The position numbers and the translations under genes were made by a program. 15,363 bases of DNA, taken from assembly GCF_000611645.1 (NCBI RefSeq), contig NW_014012352.1, positions 1 to 15,363 of the forward strand, in the 5' to 3' direction. Source of the stretch: Monoraphidium neglectum. Taxonomy: Eukaryota; Chlorophyta; Chlorophyceae; Sphaeropleales; Selenastraceae. Positions within the stretch are counted from its first letter, which is position 1. Each line of letters opens with the position of its first letter. Below are positions 9,026 to 15,363 of the stretch, piece after piece. The notes below the pieces were generated by a model. That model worked only from the letters and a program-made list of their open reading frames with translations, had not been told where the DNA came from and ran no database searches.

Positions 9026-10526
9026 ATGGCCGTGCGGCTCCTAGCAGCACGGCAGGCTTCAGTTGCACATTTAAGTCGCTGCAGCAGGGCCATGGCAGGT
9101 GCGAAATCGGCCTGGGGAGCACGTCACCACTGGTAAATTCGCGCCCAATGCCCCGGCACCGCCGCCAGCACCCCTGCAGGCGTGCCCACCCGGCCCCCGC
9201 TCGTCGTCGCGATTGATGGGCCGGCGGCCAGCGGCAAGGGCACCCTTGCGCGGCTGCTTGCCGAGCGTCTTGGGCTGGCGCACCTAGATACAGGTGGGAG
9301 CTGGAGCCCAGACGCGGCAGCCGGGAGCGCCGCTGCTGCGATCTCGCCAAGAGGCCGCAGCAGGGGCAGCAGAGGCAGCGGCAGTGTGGCGTCGGCGTCG
9401 GCAGCAGCAGCAGCGGCAGCAGCCGCCGCAGTAGCAGCAGCCCGAGGGGAGCCAGCCCGAGGGGAGCCAGCCACTTGTCCGCCTGCGGGGGGCCTGCCGA
9501 AACACCATCCGCCGTCACTATGCTGCAAGCGATGCAGCTGCAATTCAAGCAACACGGACGCGCCCCGCCGGCCAGCCAGCCGCGTCGACCCGCCGCCTGC
9601 GGCACGCGCCACCCGCAGAGGCGCCCCGCTACGCTGAACCCCTGCCAGCCTCCCGCGCCCCCCTGCCCCCCGCGCCGGCCGCGAGCCCACCCATGCACTC
9701 CACACCGCCACGCGGCGCTGGCACGCAGGCCTGCTCTATCGCCGCGTGGCCCTCGCGGCGCTGGACGCGGGCACAGCCCTCAACGACGAGCCCGCGCTCG
9801 CCGCGCTCGCCGCCGCGCTGCCGCCGCCGGCGCCCGCCGACGCTGCGCGCCTGCGGGGCGAGGGCGTCGGCCAGGCGGCGTCCCAGGTGTCTGCGCTGCC
9901 GCGCGTGAGGGCGGCGCTGCTGGAAGCGCAGAGGGACTTTGCGCGGCGGCCGCCGGCACCGTTCAAAGGTGGGTGCTGCGCAGGGTCAGGAAACAGTGGC
10001 TCCCCACCCATGTGAGGCGCAAGCTGCACATCATGATGATATGAGGGCGGGTTTATCGGGTATGTGCAGCTGGAGGGCCAATCCCCCTGGCTTCGTTCTG
10101 CTCAAGGCAAGCTTGTGCCTTCTTTCCCCTGCGCGCTGCTACCCGCCGGCGCACACCCCAGTCGACCCAGCCGCGAGAGCCGGCCGGCCCATGGGCGGCT
10201 GCGGGGCGGCCGCAGCGGCCGCAGCGCCTGCCCTGGCCGCCAACACTCACAGCTGGATGGGTTGTGACCGGCGCGCACCGCGGCTCTCTCTCTCTCTCTG
10301 CCCCGCCGCCTCCCCTCCCCCTCTCTTGACGCATTCCTCATATGCACCGGCGCTCAGCCACTCAGTGCCTGATCCCATCATTCCACCCGTTCGCAGGCGC
10401 CGTCCTGGACGGCCGGGACGTCGGCACTGTGGTGTGCCCCGACGCGGACGCCAAGCTCTTTGTGACGGCCAGCCTCGAGGTGCGCGCGCGGCGGCGCCTG
10501 GCAGAGCTTGTGGAGGTGGAGAGCAT

Positions 10527-10590
<64 letters not shown>

Positions 10591-10872
10591 GGAGGAGGGA
10601 CGGCCGCGGCGGCGGCGACCCCGACCGCGGGCGGCGCCGGCGCAGGCGCCAGCGCGCCGCCTACGTATGAGCAGGTCTTGTCAGCGATGCGCGAGCGCGA
10701 CGCCCGCGACGCGGCACGCGCTGCGGCGCCGCTGCGGCCGGCAGGGGACGCGTTGGTGCTGGATACCACCGACCTCACCATAGAGGGCGCCCTCGCGGCT
10801 GCCCTGGCGCACGTGGAGCGGCGCGCCAGGGCGGCCGCCGCCGCCGCCAGCAGCGCCGGGCGGGGCTTTTGA
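9026..10872 (+). CDS. cmk: Bacterial-type cytidylate (CMP/dCMP) kinase, probably organelle-targeted, complete, 4 exons
   Basis: The enzyme moves a phosphate from ATP to CMP or dCMP, supplying CDP/dCDP for nucleic acid and lipid precursors. Exons 9026-9098, 9180-9293, 9729-9968 and 10397-10872 join in phase (all phase-1 introns of 81, 435 and 428 bases) to 300 residues. The P-loop is [11 protein letters not shown] (36-46); LDTGLLYR (60-67) matches the substrate-binding segment; [19 protein letters not shown] (147-153) and [20 protein letters not shown], then [12 protein letters not shown], are Cmk family signatures with the CMP-contacting Arg and Asp residues kept. The N-terminal 25 residues are rich in Arg, Ala and Ser without acids, like a plastid or mitochondrial transit peptide. 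The ATG at 9026 is the first after an in-frame TGA at 8939. Odd points are Gln20 in the LID region and a shortened NMP-binding domain. It is not the eukaryotic UMP/CMP kinase family. Confidence 0.92.
9099..9179 (+). other. CMP kinase intron 1, 81 bases
   Basis: The donor GTGCGA follows ATGGCAG and the acceptor CCCTGCAG precedes GCGTGCCCACC, restoring a Gly codon. Without this splice the kinase frame meets a TAA at 9134-9136 and has no ATG before the P-loop, so the intron is needed for a sensible start. Confidence 0.75.
9294..9728 (+). other. CMP kinase intron 2, 435 bases, with a CAG/GCA-rich part and a 15-base duplication
   Basis: The intron splits the Gly of LDTG from LLYR, both family-conserved. 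It stays open in the kinase frame for over 300 bases and would read as a Ser/Ala-rich peptide, which fits no Cmk. Broken CAG/GCA triplets lie at about 9400-9440. The 15-base word CAGCCCGAGGGGAGC occurs twice in tandem at 9438-9452 and 9453-9467. Confidence 0.8.
9969..10396 (+). other. CMP kinase intron 3, 428 bases, with CT(8) at 10284-10299
   Basis: The donor GTGGGT follows CCGTTCAAAG and the acceptor TTCGCAG precedes GCGCCGTCCTGGACG, restoring Gly before AVLDGRD. Eight CT units followed by C/T-rich sequence extend toward the acceptor. No coding sequence recognised. Confidence 0.85.
10528..10587 (+). repeat. CAG(20) repeat coding polyglutamine in CMP kinase
   Basis: Twenty uninterrupted CAG codons give Gln187-Gln206. 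They follow [13 protein letters not shown] and precede a Gly/Ala/Thr/Pro-rich stretch before [13 protein letters not shown]. In bacterial Cmk these flanks are separated by only a few residues, in the mobile LID region. The frame is certain because family motifs on both sides read in it. Confidence 0.97.
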
Positions 10873-11122
10873 CGGGCGGCCCCGCGGTTTGCGCCCGCGT
10901 TTGCGCCTGGTTGGCCGCGCAGCGACCACGCTCGTGGGCGCGTCGGGGCGTGCGGCGTGGGGGTATGTAGGTGGGGACTTTTCGTCTTGCTGCTGGACGG
11001 GCGACGATTGTCAGCCGTCGGTCACGCAACCTCTGTTAGCGATTGTATTACAGCTGAGTAGGAAACGGCACAGATGAGGCCTTCTCAATCCGTTGCTCTG
11101 GTGAGGTTTTAGGTATGTGCGT

Positions 11123-11148
11123 GTCGTACAGACGAGTCGTACAGCCGA
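11123..11148. repeat. Two tandem 13-base units downstream of CMP kinase
   Basis: GTCGTACAGACGA and GTCGTACAGCCGA stand directly side by side with one mismatch, followed by another GTC. The site is about 250 bases after the CMP kinase stop. Function unknown. Confidence 0.85.
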
Positions 11149-11388
11149 GTCAAGTGGGGTTGCGATAAGAGCGCGCGATGGGCGCCGCGCGCAGGCACGC
11201 GCGGCGCGGGCGCGTGCGGTGCGTGAGAGTGCCTTGCGTGCGCCGCTCAAGTGGTCGGTTCTGGTGGGATCAATGAGGGAGGGGTCGCCGGGGGCCGCTC
11301 GCGCTCACACCACAGTGCTTTGATGGCGGAAATCGGCCACGCCCGCCCGTCGAGCGGGGTGGCTGTGTGCAAAGCTTTCCTCCAGTCC

Positions 11389-11417
11389 CGCAGATCTCTG
11401 GGCCCCAGAGATCTGCG
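11389..11417. repeat. Perfect inverted repeat, 13-base arms, 3-base loop
   Basis: The arms CGCAGATCTCTGG and CCAGAGATCTGCG are exact reverse complements around GCC. The right arm is part of a 17-base tandem duplication: CCAGAGATCTGCGCCAG at 11405-11421, then CCAGAGATCTGTGCAGT at 11422-11438, followed by a third partial GATCTGT. It may be a hairpin, a mobile element remnant or a protein-binding site; nothing decides between them. Confidence 0.85.
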
Positions 11418-12539
11418 CCAGCCAGAGATCTGTGCAGTGATCTGTAAAATTGAGGCAATAACCACTAGAGCAGGGGTGCGGGGCGACAACATTGGGATTG
11501 CAGTTGGAGAGATGCCTGCGCAAGGTGGAACGGGCCGAGGAGGGGCTGAAGGGTGCGCACATGCCATGCGTCCCCACGCGGGGGCGTGGCGAGCGTCTTT
11601 GCGTGTGGACTGCGGCAGGGGCGGGTTGAAGTGGCAAGGGGGGTGGAGGTAGCCCGGACGGGCAGCTGGAGGCGGCGCGGGCAAGGCAGCAGGCCCCGCG
11701 AGCGGCGCTGCCTAGCGGCCGGTCAAGGTGGCCCCGCATGCCCCGGCGGCAACAGCGGGCAACAAAGGGTGTGAGGGTTCCGAAACAGAGCGCCGCGCCC
11801 CGCCCAGCGCGCGGCGCAGACGCCCGCGACGCGCGTGGGCGGGCCCGCCGCCGGGGTGCGGCGACGCAGCGACGACGGGGGGTGGGGCCTATCGACACTG
11901 CGAGCGGACAGGGCTGCTCAGATGGGACCCAGATAGGGGGACGTTGCAGCGCACAGCCACAAAAGTGACTAGGCTGAGGCACACAGCGACGGCGTCCCGG
12001 GGAACGACGCAGCCGCAGCAGCAGCCGCGGCTGGGAGCTGCCAGTGCAGCGCGCACGCCGCCCTGGCCAACCAAGAATCGGCCAGCATGCGTCGGCGTGC
12101 ACCCATGCGGCGTGCCACCTCTAATCGGCCACGCCCGACATTGCAGGTGCGCGCGAGCATGGCCCCTTCGGCTTGCTGCTCATGCGGGGGCGCGTCGGGC
12201 CTGCGCGACGCTGCGGCTCGATTTAAGAGCACGCGCGCGCGCGCCAGGAGTCCTTGCAATACGGTGGCCAGGGGGCAGCCTGGGTGGGTGCCCACGGGCC
12301 GTTCGTGGCATGGTGCGAGGCGGCGGTGGCGGCCTTCACGGCCTCCGGGGCGTCTCAAAATGACAGCTGTGACCAGGCAAGCACTATGAAAGCCGCAACA
12401 TCGCGCCGGGACGGTCGCACGCCGCCGGGCGGCGACCCCCACCGGCCTTGCAGCGAGACAGAGAGGAACAGAAAAGCCGCCCGAATTCGCACACCTCGCG
12501 GGGCGGGGCGCGCTCATGCACGCCAGCAAACACGCGCGA

Positions 12540-12559
12540 CGTTTGCGCGTGCGCAAACG
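12540..12559. repeat. Perfect inverted repeat, 9-base arms, in alternating purine-pyrimidine DNA
   Basis: CGTTTGCGC and GCGCAAACG flank GT. The surrounding 12526-12604 is largely alternating CG/CA/TG sequence, of a kind that can adopt Z-DNA. No gene is associated. Confidence 0.75.
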
Positions 12560-13429
12560 CGCGCGTGCACGCCTCACACAACGTGCGCACACGCGCGCGC
12601 GCCGCGCATCGTGCGTCGGTGCGGCGTGCGCTGGCCCTCTTTTGCGGCGGGGGCCGGGGCGGCGCGACCGCTGAAATGCCGAGGATAAGTGGAGTTGCGC
12701 CGGCGGGAGACCCGGAAACGGGCCCTGAAAAAGAAATTTGATGGGCACAGAAGACAGGCCCCGGAAACAGCCCGAGCGTGAGGGCACTCGGCCGGAAGAA
12801 GGCCCACAGCGCGGCCCCAAGGAGGGCCGCGGTCGCAGCACAGAGCCAAGTCGCGTTGCTGCCGGCACGCGCCCCGCGACACGACGCGCATGCGAAGGCC
12901 GCGCGCGCCCGCGGCCGCTATGCCAACCGGATGCGTGCAGTACGGGCCCAGAAGGCGAGGCCGGGGCCGCGACACGCGCCTTGGCACACGCGCGCGACCC
13001 GCCGGCCCCGCATCGATGTGCGCAGAGTGGAGCCCCATAAGTGGGGGGAACGGGGACGCGGTCATGCCAGGGCCCCTCAGACACACGCCCAGAGTGCATG
13101 CACACGTGCAGCGGCGGCAGCCGCCGTTATTCGCGCGCCCGCAGTGCTGTTGTAACCCACACCTGCTAGTCGGCGGTCTCACAGCCCCAGGCGCCCCAAA
13201 GTAGCAGGCATGCATGCACGCGCGCAAGGCGCGCGTCTGACATCTCCTCAGCTCCGAAACAGACACCCTCCCTGGGCAGGGCCGCTCCATACTCGTCTTG
13301 CAGCAAAAGACCATCGTCCCAGAAATGGGGCGGCCCGCCGGCAGGCCGCGGCCAGCCAGTCAGAGCCCTCGATAAGAGGCCTCACAAGCCGCGGGGCGCG
13401 CCGCCGCGCGGCGGCGCCCCCAGGCGCGC

Positions 13430-15363
13430 TCAGAGGTCTCTGATGAAGACGCTGTTCGAGAGGGCCGAGCCGCTCGCGGGCTCCCCGCCGGCCCCGCGCC
13501 GCGCGGCCGCGTCGGCCGGGCCGGCGCCCGGGCCGCCAGAGTGCTCCGCGGCGCCCGCGGACGGCGGCGCGGAGGGTGCGGCGGCGGCATGGGCGTCCTG
13601 AACCTGCTCCTCTTGAAGCATCAGCTGCAAGCACCTGGGATGGTACGCGTTTCCAAGGTTGAGCGATCTGATCTCCCTTGGACAAATGAACCAAAAAGCA
13701 CGCCGGATGCTCACATTTGTGCGTCACAAGCGGCCAGCGGACAACCCCTGATTACGGGCAGCCCCAAGGAAGCAGCGCCCTCATGCGGCGCCGCGCGCTG
13801 CGTCAGGAGCACGCGCGGCCGCAAAGCCGCACGCCCCGCCGCAGCTGCCCCGGCGCCAGCCCCACCTGAGGACGGAATCGAACGCGGGGCGCCGCAGCGG
13901 GTCCGAGTGCCAGCAGCTTGTCATCAGCAGCTCAAAGGGCTCGGGCATGCCCGGGGGCAGGGGAGGGCGGGCGTCGTGCAGCACGACCCGCTCAAACACC
14001 TGGGGGCAGGGTTTGTTGTGGAGGGGCGGCGCGGGCGGGATGAGGTATTGGGCCGGCGAGCCCGTTTGACGGGGGAGCGCCGGGTTGAACAGGGGAGTCA
14101 TTGGGGGGGGACCCCGGCGTTTCGGCTGGGATGGAGAGCAAGGCCTGACGCAGGCGGCCGTCGGCAGAGGGCGATGCACGAGAGCCGGCAGCCGCGCTCG
14201 CAGCAGAGAGGTGACATCGGGGGGCGAATGTATGGTTCAGGCCCCGATCGCGTCCGCGCACCTCTCCATAGTGCATGCTGCCAAAAGCCAGGCTGCCTGT
14301 GAAGAGCTCCCACATCAGGATGCCTGCGCAGGGCGCGGCGCGGCGCAAAAAGCCGGGGTCGGGGTCGGGCGCTTGGGCGGGCGGACGGCCAGCCGCCGTG
14401 CGCGGCGAGGCGGGACAGGGCGCAACGGCGGAGCAACCCGTGCGCGAGAGCGCCTTTTTGACCGCAGCCGCAGAGGAGGGATTGAGTGTAGGGGAGGGGA
14501 GGCGAAAGGGGTTAGGCGGTTAAAAGCTTGATGAGGGGCGGATGGGGTCGCTCACCAAAGGCGTACACGTCGGCGGCGGGGCTGATCTTCCCCAATCGCA
14601 GCACCTCCTGCGAGCGAGGGCGTTGGGCGGGCGCAGCGGGGTGCCGGGGTGGGGCCAGGCAGCTGAGGCCGGCGTGCGGTGCGGCGACACCCGGGCGCCG
14701 TGGCGGCAGCGGCCAGCCTCGTGCAGTGGTAAGGGGCTTGCGAAGCCTGCTGCTGAACGCAGGTGAGGGCAGGCACGCGCACACCGAGGACGCCACGAAG
14801 CCCTGCGGCGGGAGGCACAGGGGGGGCGCGAGCGCATGCGAGACGGGGCCTGGGGAGTCCCCAGGCTCTCTCACCGGCCCCATGTGGGTGATGGTGCCAA
14901 ACGTGCGCGTCGACCGGTGCGTCGCGCCGGCGTTGAGCACTCGGCTGAGGCCAAAGTCGGAGACCTTGGCGACATAGCCATAAGGCGCCTCCGAGCGGCT
15001 CTGCAGCAGCACGTTGGCCGCCTGGCGGGGGCGGGGCGGGGCCGGCGGCGACGAGGGAGAAGGTTGGGGGCGGGCAAGCGGGGGAGAACGCCCGGCTTCG
15101 TAAGTAGCGCCCAGCTGGCTTTGTGGGCTGGCCCTTGGCAAAGGCCCCGGCCGGGGACAAACACGCGCACACGCACACTCTCGGGGGAGTGGCTGGCTAC
15201 CAGACGGGCTGCCGGCGTCCACCCAGAACAGCCGCCCCGTGCGAGTCGCGCCACCATGCATGAGTCGCAACGCCACAATTTCGGCCCCCGTGATATTGGA
15301 TGGGGGCAAAGGGCGTCCCACCTTGAGGTCCCCATGGAGCACGTTGCTGCGGTGGAGGTAGGC
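13430..15363 (-). CDS. TKL-type serine/threonine protein kinase, C-terminal half, 6 exons, 5' end off the window
   Basis: The product would phosphorylate Ser/Thr of unknown substrates in signalling. Exons 15322-15363, 14875-15021, 14556-14607, 14262-14323, 13866-13999 and 13430-13634 join in phase over five GT-AG introns of 231-300 bases, giving 213 residues before TGA. Motifs in order: catalytic loop HGDLKAANVLL (10-20) spanning the first junction, KVSDFGLS (33-40), GTITHMGPEV (activation segment end), ISPAADVYAFGILMWELFTG (subdomain IX), and CWHSDPLRRPAFDSVLRCLQ (subdomain XI). This pattern is that of algal and plant TKL kinases. The HRD Arg is Gly, so it is a non-RD kinase; the catalytic Asp and DFG Asp are present, so activity is expected. 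A 60-residue Gln/Ala/Gly-rich tail ends in SVFIRDL. Everything before the catalytic loop is beyond the right edge. Confidence 0.92.

Larger units (their letters stand above)
10873..13429. other. Convergent intergenic region, 2557 bases, no recognised gene
   Basis: It lies between the stop of the CMP kinase gene and the stop of the protein kinase gene, so it must hold both 3' untranslated regions. Long open frames exist on both strands but are Arg/Ala/Pro-rich, as random GC-rich sequence gives, and show no domain. The chlorophycean polyadenylation word TGTAA was not seen in a convincing place: one lies at 11443-11447 on the plus strand, 570 bases after the CMP kinase stop, and one at 13151-13155 on the plus strand. 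Short repeats inside are listed separately. A small or noncoding gene cannot be excluded. Confidence 0.6.

Noticed and set aside
9438..9467. Tandem 15-base duplication as a possible CRISPR or satellite start
   Set aside because: Only two adjacent copies without spacers, inside an intron; a simple local duplication.
9182..9637. Single-exon CMP kinase-like frame of 151 codons starting at GTG
   Set aside because: Its second half is intron 2; the conserved LDTG-LLYR block is restored only by splicing 9293 to 9729, and GTG is not a likely eukaryotic start.
11305..12102. Minus-strand open frame of 265 codons
   Set aside because: It runs through the inverted repeat and has no recognisable domain or membrane pattern.
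11969..13105. Minus-strand open frame of 378 codons in the convergent gap
   Set aside because: Composition is Arg/Ala/Cys/Pro-rich without conserved motif, and plus-strand frames over the same stretch are equally open. Not called without transcript or homology evidence.
13874..13883. tRNA T-loop-like GTTCGATTCC on the minus strand
   Set aside because: It lies within kinase exon 5 (coding for AFDSVL), and no acceptor stem or anticodon arm was seen around it.

Overview
The window looks like nuclear DNA of a GC-rich unicellular green alga, probably a chlorophyte related to Chlamydomonadales or Sphaeropleales. The evidence is intron-dense genes with GT-AG introns mostly of 80-520 bases, donors that usually begin GTG, Ala/Gly/Gln-rich insertions in conserved proteins, many CAG and CA/GT microsatellites, and protein families typical of green algae. 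The placement is inference; no species is claimed. All exon structures were spliced by hand from conserved protein motifs, GT-AG sites and phase, and none has transcript support.

Region 1 (1-8786, minus strand) is most of an ABCC-subfamily (MRP-like) full ABC transporter. Eighteen exons join in phase with no stop, giving 1263 codons: a short N-terminus, TMD1, NBD1, a long acidic linker, and TMD2 up to the left window edge. NBD2 and the 3' end lie outside. The introns hold the microsatellites, notably three successive introns full of CA repeats in the sense strand.

Region 2 (8787-9025) is a 239-base gap between the divergent start codons of the transporter and the next gene, presumably a shared promoter region.

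Region 3 (9026-10872, plus strand) is a complete four-exon gene for a bacterial-type cytidylate (CMP/dCMP) kinase. It has a predicted organelle transit peptide and a 20-glutamine CAG-encoded insert in the LID region.

Region 4 (10873-13429) is a 2.56-kb convergent intergenic region. I recognise no gene in it, but it holds a perfect 13-bp inverted repeat, a 17-bp tandem duplication and a 13-bp tandem duplication.

Region 5 (13430-15363, minus strand) is the C-terminal half of a TKL-type protein kinase in six exons, from the catalytic loop to the stop codon; its N-terminal half is beyond the right edge.

The three genes share no obvious pathway: membrane export or vacuolar sequestration, organelle pyrimidine nucleotide supply, and signalling. 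I see no operon-like system, mobile element, CRISPR array or RNA gene. The most distinctive observations are the polyglutamine insert in a housekeeping nucleotide kinase and the degenerate NBD1 switch residue in the transporter.
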